Both the position numbers and the translations under genes were made by a program. A model generated the notes under the pieces. The model saw nothing but the letters and a program-made list of their open reading frames with translations, made no database searches and was not told where the DNA came from. This document shows, piece after piece, positions 25,682 to 32,738 of a stretch of 33,770 nucleotides of DNA; within the stretch, counting starts at the first letter, position 1, and each line of letters starts with the position of its first letter. Location of the stretch: positions 1 through 33,770 of the forward strand of contig CADCAK010000020.1 of the NCBI GenBank assembly GCA_902799385.1. Direction: 5' to 3'. Source of the stretch: an uncultured bacterium. GTDB lineage: Bacteria > Verrucomicrobiota > Kiritimatiellia > RFP12 > UBA1067.

Positions 25682-25766
25682 ATTTCAGACATTTCCTTGC
25701 GGACATTGTAGGCGAAACATGGGCTGCGTTCAAGAGCGGTGTGCGAAACGACATCCACATTTGAAA
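25678..25766 (-). pseudogene. C-terminal fragment of an MntA-type nucleotidyltransferase antitoxin
   Basis: The frame ending at 25678 reads VDVVSHTALERSPCFAYNV and RKEMSEI, which resembles the C-terminus of minimal nucleotidyltransferases that neutralise HepT. Its TGA overlaps the HepT ATG (ATGA). The catalytic GSxxxGxxxxxSDxD part is missing; the unrelated membrane gene at 25767 abuts the fragment, marking a deletion junction. The similarity is short, so confidence is moderate. Confidence 0.5.
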
Positions 25767-26333
25767 TTAATCATCGAAAACAGGATTGCCCGCAGCATTG
25801 CGTTTCGGCTGGAGTAAGAAGTTTGTATTAGGCAGAAGCACTTTGTATAGGATCAGCAAAAGAACGAGCGAAGACACCACCAAGGCGGCATTAAGAACAA
25901 AGATAGCCGATCCCAAGTCAAGCGACAGGCTAACCTTGTCAATCACCTCAACGATATTTGTAATTCCTTTAAAAGTAAAGCAAATGGCGATGAGATAGGC
26001 AATGCCGCTGAATCGGGCGATGGCAACGATTATGGCGATATTGATAGCCGCCGCAATCAGGAGAACGACGCATCGACCAGCATTGCTCCCCAAGTCCGAT
26101 GTCAAAAAGAACATATCTAACACTTTTAAGACCGTAAGCAAGGCGAGACATATCAAAAGGATGTTGTTAAGCCATCCCCATTTCTTGCGGCTACGCAGCG
26201 ACACCTGTGTAGGCAGAAAACGGGTGACGCACGACTCCCATTCGGTCATCGTGTATTGATTGTAGATGTCTTTTTTAGACTCGCCCTGCGCGATGCGCCG
26301 CCGAATGCCATTTATAAAGTCTTTTGTCGTCAT
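25767..26333 (-). CDS. Membrane protein of unknown function (4 TM)
   Basis: 188 residues, starting MTTKDFINGIRRRIAQGESK with a basic, soluble N-terminal region of about 45 residues. Four hydrophobic segments follow (WLNNILLICLALLTVLKVL, CVVLLIAAAINIAIIVAIA, SGIAYLIAICFTFKGI, IFVLNAALVVSSLVLLLIL) and the tail is LLQPKRNAAGNPVFDD. A TATAAT lies 6 nt before the ATG, so a leaderless message is predicted. No family recognised. Confidence 0.7.
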   Translation of the reverse strand: MTTKDFINGIRRRIAQGESKKDIYNQYTMTEWESCVTRFLPTQVSLRSRKKWGWLNNILLICLALLTVLKVLDMFFLTSDLGSNAGRCVVLLIAAAINIAIIVAIARFSGIAYLIAICFTFKGITNIVEVIDKVSLSLDLGSAIFVLNAALVVSSLVLLLILYKVLLPNTNFLLQPKRNAAGNPVFDD

Positions 26334-26339
26334 GCCTAC

Positions 26340-26345
26340 ATTATA
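26340..26345 (-). promoter_or_regulatory. -10 box of the 4-TM protein gene
   Basis: TATAAT on the minus strand, 6 nt before the ATG at 26331-26333. The 25-bp repeat copy 2 lies about 30 nt further upstream. Confidence 0.6.
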
Positions 26346-26376
26346 TCAAATCTGGCATGCGCAAGCAATCACCACC

Positions 26377-26401
26377 GCGCAAACAGGCTTTTTACAACGG
26401 T
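26377..26401 (-). repeat. Dispersed 25-bp repeat, copy 2
   Basis: Same sequence as copy 1 except at one position in the middle. It lies between the stop of the GVQIGG-repeat lipoprotein (26434) and the promoter of the 4-TM gene (26345). A GGGGC-CA-GCCCC hairpin between it and the lipoprotein stop may act as a terminator. Confidence 0.85.
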
Positions 26402-26433
26402 TTCGTGTGGGGCTGGCCCCGCCTGCTCACTCT

Positions 26434-27054
26434 TTACCAGGGGCAGAACTTCAAAGCAAACCATTTTTCAATGTCGCCATTCTCACAGTCACGAAAGTTG
26501 AAGTTGACAAGCGGGAACCAATGGTCGCCACAGATGTTTACCAAGCCGACCTGAATACAGCGACTTGTATTCGTCGCGCAGTTGCCAGCTTCCCACGCAA
26601 CATTTCCGAGCAAGGAAAGCTGAACACCATGGCAGCGCTTGGCCTGATTCCCACCTCCGGCAATCTGAACTCCCCTAACGACACTTGCCTCAGCTCCAAT
26701 TCCACCCACCTGCAAGCCATTGACAGCACCACGCCTCGCTTCTGCAGCAATGCCACCGATTTGCACACCGCAAACATCACCCCAAACCTCATGGTTCACC
26801 GCACCCACGGCCAACCCGACAACACCAGACGCGTTGGGAAGCCGGTCGCCGCTGATATCTGGCTCCAGTCTTGCCGCAACATTCACGCCGACAACTTTGT
26901 GCTTGCTAAAACCAACAAGCGGCTGTATGTGAAAACCGTATATTGTCTCATCCTTCTCGATCCGCGGCTCACCAACCACAAGTGGCGACCAACATCCGCA
27001 GACACCAACCATGCCCAACGCAACCACAACAACGGCAAATAGTCTCTTTCCCAT
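26434..27054 (-). CDS. Lipoprotein with GVQIGG-type surface repeats (LA_2272-like)
   Basis: 206 residues, from MGKRLFAVVVVALGMVGVCGC, a lipoprotein signal peptide with lipidated Cys21. From about residue 80 it carries short repeats of the form G-[LV]-[QA]-[VI]-G-x-[IV]: VVGLAVGAVNHEV, VCGVQIGGIAAEA, VNGLQVGGIGAEA, VRGVQIAGGGNQ, CHGVQLSLLGNVA, CIQVGLVNIC. Proteins called LA_2272 surface repeat-containing have this pattern and probably form a beta-solenoid at the cell surface. Function unknown. A nearby in-frame ATG six codons earlier is possible; I prefer the later one for its signal peptide and the AAAGGTG ahead of it. A short leaderless ORF precedes it. Confidence 0.8.
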   Translation of the reverse strand: MGKRLFAVVVVALGMVGVCGCWSPLVVGEPRIEKDETIYGFHIQPLVGFSKHKVVGVNVAARLEPDISGDRLPNASGVVGLAVGAVNHEVWGDVCGVQIGGIAAEARRGAVNGLQVGGIGAEASVVRGVQIAGGGNQAKRCHGVQLSLLGNVAWEAGNCATNTSRCIQVGLVNICGDHWFPLVNFNFRDCENGDIEKWFALKFCPW

Positions 27055-27085
27055 GTCGTTGACACCTTTCATTGTTCTGCAAAAT

Positions 27086-27136
27086 TCAACGCAAACCACG
27101 CCATCTGCCGCGAACATACCGCTGCAGCTTCCTCAT
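27086..27136 (-). CDS. Possible 16-aa leaderless upstream ORF
   Basis: MRKLQRYVRGRWRGLR starts 7 nt after a TATAAT and ends about 31 nt before the lipoprotein start. It is highly basic. It has the same promoter-to-ATG geometry as the other upstream ORFs but no stop/start overlap. It may be chance. Confidence 0.3.
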   Translation of the reverse strand: MRKLQRYVRGRWRGLR

Positions 27137-27143
27137 GCGTCGT

Positions 27144-27149
27144 ATTATA
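27144..27149 (-). promoter_or_regulatory. -10 box of the surface-repeat lipoprotein gene
   Basis: TATAAT on the minus strand, 7 nt before an ATG and about 90 nt before the chosen start of the lipoprotein gene. Confidence 0.55.
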
Positions 27150-27236
27150 TCACAAATCCCCAAACTCGGAGCGCGGCAAATCCGCCGCGCGCAAGACATT
27201 CTCAATTGGGAATAAAGAAAATGCTATTCCCTATCG

Positions 27237-27518
27237 TCACTTGCCGACAAAAAAGCCCTGCTTGGACATGCGCGCCCATTTGGCATACATAGACATATAA
27301 TGCTTCTTGATGTAGCGTTGTATGCCGACTTGCTCTTTTCTGGAGAGATCGCCCCTTCGTTTCATTACGGAACTCCCGTCGGCCTTAACGAAGAACTTTG
27401 CAGATGAGTCCTCCGACATCTCCTCATCCCCCGCATGGACATGCATGGCCTCGACTATGCAATGCGAAGTGAAATAGAGGTAATGATTGAAGACCTTATA
27501 GTCAGAATACTTGGGCAT
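27237..27518 (-). CDS. DUF4160-like small protein
   Basis: 93 residues: MPKYSDYKVFNHYLYFTSHC, IVEAMHVHAGDEEM, then SSAKFFVKADGSSVMKRRG and IQRYIKKHYMSMYAKWARMS. The H-V-H-A and AKFFV words with a helical tail are the pattern of DUF4160. DUF4160 and DUF2442 genes are frequent neighbours and have been suggested as toxin-antitoxin-like pairs; activity is not established. Starts 1 nt after the stop of the previous ORF. Last gene of a three-gene unit. Confidence 0.72.
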   Translation of the reverse strand: MPKYSDYKVFNHYLYFTSHCIVEAMHVHAGDEEMSEDSSAKFFVKADGSSVMKRRGDLSRKEQVGIQRYIKKHYMSMYAKWARMSKQGFFVGK

Positions 27519-27519
27519 A

Positions 27520-27744
27520 TCACGCAGCGAGGAATTCCATGTTCTCTGTCAGGTTGCGGACGGCAATCGCTTCCTCGATTTCGTCCATGCTCGATTCAAG
27601 CACCTTGAACTTGCCCGACACGACAACGACATTCCCAGAATTGAGATTGACAATCTTGTAGCCCAGCTCATGCCTCGATACGGCAAATCCGTCGACAACC
27701 ATATCCGCCGCATCGGCAATGGCCTTGGCTTTTTTCTTAGGCAT
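27520..27744 (-). CDS. Small protein of unknown function, middle gene of the DUF2442/DUF4160 unit
   Basis: 74 residues: basic start MPKKKAKAIADAADMVV, a beta-type core (YKIVNLNSGNVVVVSGKFKV) and an acidic helical tail (SSMDEIEEAIAVRNLTENME). It overlaps the upstream gene by 8 nt and is followed 1 nt later by the DUF4160-like gene, so it is clearly part of the operon. No family recognised. A regulator or antitoxin partner is possible by position only. Confidence 0.65.
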   Translation of the reverse strand: MPKKKAKAIADAADMVVDGFAVSRHELGYKIVNLNSGNVVVVSGKFKVLESSMDEIEEAIAVRNLTENMEFLAA

Positions 27745-28015
27745 AAGACACCTCCACCTTCTTAACTGACTTAAGAAACCTTTTGGGGTCTATCATTAGA
27801 TTTCGAAGCACTGGGCGCAAATCAATATAATCCTCTTCCGCGCCAGCGCCATAATCGGCCTCAACCTCCATATAGCCGTCATGCCATTTCGTAACACGCA
27901 AATACCGGCGCAAACTGTAGGGCGCCGCAAAACGAATGGACTTCCCGCCATATGAAAATATGGTGTAGTCCGCCTTGCTGCTCAACCGAGCTACGCTATC
28001 CGTTTTCGCTTTCAT
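27737..28015 (-). CDS. DUF2442-like small protein
   Basis: 92 residues from MKAKTDSVARLSSKADYTIF. The second half (LRVTKWHDGYMEVEADYGAG, EDYIDLRPVLRNLMIDPKRF, VKKVEVSYA) has the layout of DUF2442: a beta-hairpin, then a D-L-x-P-L segment and an F/x-x-V end. Assignment is by pattern only. Start chosen because a TAAAAT box lies 8 nt upstream; two earlier in-frame ATGs fall on or beside that box. First gene of the three-gene unit. Confidence 0.55.
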   Translation of the reverse strand: MKAKTDSVARLSSKADYTIFSYGGKSIRFAAPYSLRRYLRVTKWHDGYMEVEADYGAGAEEDYIDLRPVLRNLMIDPKRFLKSVKKVEVSYA

Positions 28016-28023
28016 CTGCATGT

Positions 28024-28029
28024 ATTTTA
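28024..28029 (-). promoter_or_regulatory. -10 box of the DUF2442/DUF4160 unit
   Basis: TAAAAT on the minus strand in the context ATGG-TAAAAT-ACATG, the same context as the TATAAT boxes of the dCMP deaminase and DUF1080 lipoprotein genes. 8 nt before the chosen ATG. Confidence 0.45.
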
Positions 28030-28071
28030 CCATAATTTCGTGGTCGCGTGTTAAGCAAAAGAACCACGAGC

Positions 28072-28096
28072 GCGCAAACAGGCCCTTTACAACGGT
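28072..28096 (-). repeat. Dispersed 25-bp repeat, copy 3
   Basis: Same element between the end of the secretin-like gene (28227) and the promoter of the DUF2442-like cluster (28029). As with the other copies, it sits after one gene's stop and before the next unit's -10 box on the minus strand. Confidence 0.85.
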
Positions 28097-28226
28097 TTCA
28101 CGGGGACTGTCACCACAGATGCACTTTCCCACTTCCTAAACTCTTTTGTCTAGCGAAACTGCCACGCTCATTCTCCTGTCTTCTCCTGTTCTTTGTGGCA
28201 AACCACCATTATCAACGTTCAGCAAG

Positions 28227-30197
28227 TTATGGATCGATGCGGCGGGGCGTGACGAAGAGAAGGACGAACTTGTCCTCGTCGCCTTTGCGCCTGTCCGCGC
28301 CGCCGCCAAAGACATATGTCGCTCCTGGCCTCATGCTGACCTTCGCGTCGGTGGCCGCGCGAACAGGGAAGAACGGCTGTTCCATAGCGAGGTCGTATGT
28401 CGCCGCGCCCTTCCACTTCGTCTTTACGCCGTCGTCCTTCCACTCGGGCTCGCCCACAAGCTGTGTGCTCAATTCGATATCTATTTGATTGCCATCATCT
28501 GTCAATGTCGGCGTCACCTGAACAATCGCCCCGGCTTCGCGCATCCCGAATGACTGCGGCTCGACGGCAGCACCAGCGGAGTCGGTTCCGTAGACGGTGT
28601 TCGTGCCAACCGTCTGGCTTGAAACCGCGTGATTTACATCGTAGTCTGTCGGATAGATGTATTCCATATCGCCCTTAAGGACCGTCTCCTCCCCTGAGCG
28701 CGTGACAAGGCGCGGCGACTCAAGAAGCTTAGCGCCGCCATGCGCCATCAACCGATTCTGCAAGACCGACGCATTGACGCGATTCGTACTGAAGTAACCG
28801 ACATCCGAAAGGGCCTTCCTGTCCGCCGATATGTATCGAATGTCAAGCTCGATATTTTTCCAACAGACATTGTTATACATACTCGCCCAGAGTTTCGCAA
28901 CTTTGCCAAGGTTTTCAGGCGTGTTCTTTACCCAAATGCGATTGAGCGACCTGAGTTTGTGGAGAGACGAACCCTCCGGCCATTCGACGCCAGCGCCTTC
29001 AGTGAAGAACTCCTTCCATTCGCGCTCGTTTTCTGCGACTTCGGCGGCCTTTTCCTCTTTCGTCTTGGGTTTTGCATCTGGATCAGGACATGCACGCATC
29101 GCCTCAACAAATGACTGCTGATAGAAGAATGTCCACGACTCCATTTCTTCGGACTCAAACTTGCGGCGAACTTCGGGGGCACCCAGGCGCCGACTCGGCG
29201 GCATGCACTTGCCACCATCGCGGTCAACAAGCCGAGCCGTGACAAAGACGAGGACGAACTTGTCTTCGTTTGCCCTGCGGGAATCAGTCACGCCGCCAAA
29301 TACGAGGGTACGGCCAGAGCGGACGCTGACCTTCGTGTCGACATGCGCCCGAACAGGGAAAAACGGCTGGTCCATCGCGAGGTCGTATGTCGCCGCACCT
29401 TCCCACTTCGCCTTCGCGCCAAAGTCCTTCCATTCGGGTTCGCCCACAAGATCAGCACCGAATTCAAGATCGATCAAGTCCGCCCCATACGCCAGTGTCG
29501 GCGTCACCTGAACAATCGACCCGACCTCGCGCATCGTAAACGACTGCGGCTCGACAGTAGCGGACAAAAGCGCAGCCGCGTTCGTTGCAGATGCCGCATT
29601 GTGGCTCAGCTGTACATCATAGTCCGTCGGATAGATGTATTCCACTACGTGTTTGGAGAAGACTTCCTCGCCCGAACGCGTGACAACGCGCACCGATTCG
29701 AGGAGCTTGGCATCTTGGCGCGCCATCAGCCGCTCCTGCAAGACCGCCGCGTCAACGCGGTTCGTGTCGAAGTATCCGACGGCCTCAAGCGCCGCACGTC
29801 CCGCCTCGACAAATCGGGTGTCTATTTCCACATTAAATGGCTTAAGCACGAACTCGTCTAGAATCTTCTCGAACTTCGCAAGGTTCTCGGGTGTGTTCCG
29901 CACATTCAAAGTTCCCTGCATTTTCATGTAGACAATGCTGGAACCTTCCGGCCAGTCGATGCCCAAAAGTCCTAGCGCACATTTGCAGAAAGCCTCCTCA
30001 TCATAGGAGCCATCTTCACAATCGGCAACTTTCAACCCCTCTTTCTTAAACACTTCCGTGTCCTCGTCCAGCGACATGCAGCTGAAGAATTCGGGTGTAA
30101 TCGGATACTCCCGCAGTTCCAGCGGCTCGGCGGCCGATACTTCGCCAAGGCAGGTCATCACCGCCACAAGCAACATCGCAAAACAATTCCTTTTCAT
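28227..30197 (-). CDS. Secreted protein with two tandem secretin-like units
   Basis: 656 residues, signal peptide MKRNCFAMLLVAVMTCLGEV ending near SAA. Two homologous units of about 300 residues follow. Each has WPEGSS, a NTPENL(A/G)K segment typical of secretin N-domains (N1-like), LEAVGYFDTNRVDAAVLQ / LSDVGYFSTNRVNASVLQ, VVTRSGEE, EYIYPTDYDV, VEPQSFxMREVGSIVQVTPTL and the ending EDKFVLxFVTxR. The MRExGxIVQVTPTL part matches the C-terminal secretin core motif. Units are separated by a charged linker (KPKTKEEKAAEVAENER). The duplication is visible in DNA as well (near 28360 and 29350). It is too short of membrane strands to be assured as a pore; function unknown. Follows the sirtuin gene by 50 nt. 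Confidence 0.82.
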   Translation of the reverse strand: MKRNCFAMLLVAVMTCLGEVSAAEPLELREYPITPEFFSCMSLDEDTEVFKKEGLKVADCEDGSYDEEAFCKCALGLLGIDWPEGSSIVYMKMQGTLNVRNTPENLAKFEKILDEFVLKPFNVEIDTRFVEAGRAALEAVGYFDTNRVDAAVLQERLMARQDAKLLESVRVVTRSGEEVFSKHVVEYIYPTDYDVQLSHNAASATNAAALLSATVEPQSFTMREVGSIVQVTPTLAYGADLIDLEFGADLVGEPEWKDFGAKAKWEGAATYDLAMDQPFFPVRAHVDTKVSVRSGRTLVFGGVTDSRRANEDKFVLVFVTARLVDRDGGKCMPPSRRLGAPEVRRKFESEEMESWTFFYQQSFVEAMRACPDPDAKPKTKEEKAAEVAENEREWKEFFTEGAGVEWPEGSSLHKLRSLNRIWVKNTPENLGKVAKLWASMYNNVCWKNIELDIRYISADRKALSDVGYFSTNRVNASVLQNRLMAHGGAKLLESPRLVTRSGEETVLKGDMEYIYPTDYDVNHAVSSQTVGTNTVYGTDSAGAAVEPQSFGMREAGAIVQVTPTLTDDGNQIDIELSTQLVGEPEWKDDGVKTKWKGAATYDLAMEQPFFPVRAATDAKVSMRPGATYVFGGGADRRKGDEDKFVLLFVTPRRIDP

Positions 30198-30247
30198 ATA
30201 CGCATGCACTCCTTTCTCTCTATTGCAATCTATTGGGACTGCAACCA

Positions 30248-31003
30248 CTATGCAAATGCCGACTCAATCGCGACGGAGAATTCCGCAAGATCGGAGAAGC
30301 ACCCCGCAACATATTTGTCGAGCGAAGTCGGCTGTGCGTTCACGATAAAGACCTTGCCCCCCTTCTGAAGCGTAAAACGAGGAATCCCCGCCGCAGGGAA
30401 CACGGTAAGCGAAGTGCCAAGGACGAGCATCACGTCCGCCCTCATCGCAAGCTCCTGCGACTTCATGAACGCCATCTCCGGCAGTTGCTCGCCGAAGAAC
30501 GTAATATCCGGCTTGTACGCACCGCCGCACTTGCAACGCGGCACATACGGCGCGCCAAGCTTCTCGGCGCCACCGTTCGCATTGACCATCGCCATGATTT
30601 CGTCGAAGCTTTTTTCGTCACCGCAGAGACGGCAATGGTGTACGATTGGCGAGCCATGCACTTCGTAGACATTCGACGAGCCCGCCTTCTGGTGAAGCAT
30701 GTCGATGTTCTGCGTGATGATCCCGGCGAGATGCCCAGCGTCCTCGAGACGCTTAAGCGCGCGATGGACCGGCCCCGGCTCGAACGCACCAAGCCCGTAG
30801 ACGAGCTCACTGCACCCGCGGTAGTAGACCGCCGGATCGCGGTCGAACCAGTCGATGTCAAAGATTCGCTCCGCGTCTGGATTCTTGTAGAGACCCTTCG
30901 GACCTCGAAAGTCTGGTATTCCACAAAGCGTGCTAACGCCTGCGCCTGTCATCGCCACGACGCACTTCGCGCCGCAGACCGCCTTTATCATGTCGTCAAA
31001 CAT
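30248..31003 (-). CDS. cobB: Sirtuin, NAD-dependent protein deacylase
   Basis: Removes acyl groups from lysines using NAD+. The 251 residues show MTGAGVSTLCGIPDFRG (18-34), ITQNIDMLHQKAG (96-108), catalytic His116 in YEVHGS, and four zinc-ligand Cys in CRLC (124, 127) and CKC (157, 159). The C-terminal NAD motif is VLGTSLTVFPAAG and VNAQPT. The loop GLYKNPDAERIFD lacks the Tyr-x-x-Arg pair of class III sirtuins, so simple deacetylation is more likely than desuccinylation. Start has AGGAGG 5 nt upstream. Promoter about 70 nt upstream. Confidence 0.95.
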   Translation of the reverse strand: MFDDMIKAVCGAKCVVAMTGAGVSTLCGIPDFRGPKGLYKNPDAERIFDIDWFDRDPAVYYRGCSELVYGLGAFEPGPVHRALKRLEDAGHLAGIITQNIDMLHQKAGSSNVYEVHGSPIVHHCRLCGDEKSFDEIMAMVNANGGAEKLGAPYVPRCKCGGAYKPDITFFGEQLPEMAFMKSQELAMRADVMLVLGTSLTVFPAAGIPRFTLQKGGKVFIVNAQPTSLDKYVAGCFSDLAEFSVAIESAFA

Positions 31004-31214
31004 TCTCGCCTCCTTTTAATAGCCCTATTCCCCTACAGTCACCTTGGAACCAACAGGGTCAGCCATGACATGTGTCATTATAATAACTTTTTCGTCTCCA
31101 TGTCAACAATGACGCTGTTACAATCTTATCTGCATAAGTAATGATACTCTTTACTTAGCTACATTGCAAGGGCGATTTTGCAACATCATCCGCGTATTCA
31201 TGAGTTCGTTCCTT
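31004..31214. other. Gap between the broken kinase gene and the sirtuin gene
   Basis: About 210 bp. It holds the sirtuin promoter, the operator-like repeat and a weak inverted repeat aagtaa/ttactt at about 31136-31156 that could end the upstream transcript. No gene is seen. Confidence 0.5.
31077..31106 (-). promoter_or_regulatory. Promoter of the sirtuin gene with an operator-like inverted repeat
   Basis: TTGACA (31101-31106), an 18-nt spacer and TATAAT (31077-31082) on the minus strand, the best promoter in the window. Just downstream lies ATGACA-CA-TGTCAT, an inverted repeat over the predicted transcription start, a possible repressor site. Confidence 0.75.
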
Positions 31215-32561
31215 TCACTTCAATGGTATGCAATAGGACGAGGCGACGGAAAGGCCGCTCTTGAACACCACCGTCGCACGGAAATAGTATCTGAAGGAGG
31301 TATGACAGTCTTTTGCGATTCGCGGCATTTCCAGTGTCACGCTGCCGGACGCAATCTCCAGCGGATGCGTAAACTTCTTTGAGTCATTGACTGCACCTGG
31401 AGCCTCGCCCAGCGTCACCGTACCGCGTCTGCCCCCAGCAGGGCGAGCATAAAGCGCCGTAGCAAACGCAACAGACTTTACCTCTTCCGCGTCGCCTTTG
31501 AAACGGTATTCAAATGTTGCGCGTTCGCCCTCTTTCAGCAACCCACCCACAAGCCGCACCTCGTAGCTTGGCCGCAGATGTTTCCATAGAAGACGGAAGA
31601 AATACACTGTCATCGCAACGCCGATAAGCGGGAAGACTACGCCTACGACAAGAATCGCATCGAATCCCTTTTCGGAATAAGCACGCATGGCATCTACAAA
31701 CTTCGGAACAAGGCCATAAAATGCGCCAGCATCCCATCCTATGCACCAAACCGCCATGAACGCAAGTCCGCTCGGCAGCATACGACGCAGTCTTATCCCA
31801 TCCATCGGGGAAAATGTCCAACCGCTCGTACCGCAAATGACAGGCGTCCCTGCCGGCAGTCCAGTGAATGCCGCAGCCCCGGCGGTCACGCGTCCTGCGA
31901 GGGCCGTGGGCTCGACGATCTTTGGCAAGGCCGACATTTTGAGGCCCGAAAGCGCCACAAGTTCAGCATCCCACGAACCGTTCGTCTCGGTTGTCCCGTT
32001 CGACCCAGGCATCGTCCACATGAGCGTGCCTTGCGCCTCGATGCGATCGGTAGCGGCCTCGCCAGTGAGCAGGAATCGCACATAATCCTTGACAAAGAGG
32101 ACATGCGCTGTGCGCGCGATGGCATCGGGCTCGTTCGCCTTGAGCCACATCAGTTGAGGAAGTGTCCATGTCGGCGCGGGCATTTGGAAGCAACGCTCGA
32201 ATATCTTTTCGGCGATGTTGCCAACGCGCAATGCATCGCACTCGGCGGTCGAGCGCTAGTCGGTCCACATAATCGTGCGACGGACCGGCTTCCAGTCCGC
32301 GTCGAGAAGCACCGCGTTATGCGTGGAGCCGTCGGGCGCAATGGCCGCGACGAGGGAGAGATCGACGCCCTTCGCGGCGAGCTTCGCCAGCGCCTCGCGA
32401 AGAGCATTCCACCAGTCGGACGGCTCCTGCTCGCTCCAGCCGGGATGATCGTGATAAGTCGGGTACTCTACGCTCGCCTCGCCAATGAACGAGCCAGTCT
32501 CGTCGATTACCGTCACTTTGCACCCGCCGGTGCCGTAATCTATACCCAAAAGAAGTTTCAT
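31215..32561 (-). pseudogene. Broken FGGY sugar kinase fused to a DUF3592-like membrane protein
   Basis: MKLLLGIDYGTGGCKVTVID starts an FGGY kinase N-terminus (xylulokinase-like; GWSEQEPSDWW, AAIAPDGSTHNAVLLD, RRTIMWTD). An in-frame TAG (32256-32258) interrupts it where the family expects Gln or Arg (IMWTD-x-RSTAEC). The same frame continues in kinase sequence (WTLPQLMWLKANEPD, AHVLFVKDYVRFLLTG) to PAGTPVICGTS. It then changes into a different protein: RLRRMLPSGLAFMAVWCIGW, a second membrane segment (VVGVVFPLIGVAMTVYFF) and a beta-rich tail like DUF3592 proteins. So there are two lesions, a nonsense codon and a deletion-fusion that removed the kinase C-terminal domain. Upstream GAGGA suggests it was once a normal gene. 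Confidence 0.8.
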
Positions 32562-32650
32562 ACTATATTCCTCGGTAATGTTTTAGCGCATAGGATACGC
32601 TGAGCACGCACCTTATCATGTCCCCGCGCCTTAAAGCATTTTGGAGTAAT

Positions 32651-32656
32651 ATTATA
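32651..32656 (-). promoter_or_regulatory. -10 box upstream of the kinase pseudogene
   Basis: TATAAT on the minus strand, about 90 nt before the kinase ATG. The gap 32562-32738 otherwise holds nothing I can name. Confidence 0.45.
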
Positions 32657-32738
32657 TCACAAAACGCCATGACCGAATTGCACAACACAACGCGGTTCAC
32701 CGGGGGAGAGCGGGTGTGGCGGCTTTCTTGCTTCGATG

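Noticed and set aside
27086..27136. Trp- or Arg-dependent leader peptide attenuator before the surface-repeat lipoprotein
   Set aside because: The short ORF is Arg-rich (6 of 16) but no competing hairpins or U-run follow it.
24441..28110. Integron cassette array with attC sites
   Set aside because: The 25-bp repeat lacks GTTRRRY/RYYYAAC core sites and the long imperfect hairpin of attC; units hold several genes with their own promoters; no integrase is in the window.
32256..32258. Programmed stop-codon readthrough (pyrrolysine or selenocysteine type)
   Set aside because: The codon is TAG, not TGA, no structured element follows, and the same gene carries a second lesion; decay is simpler.
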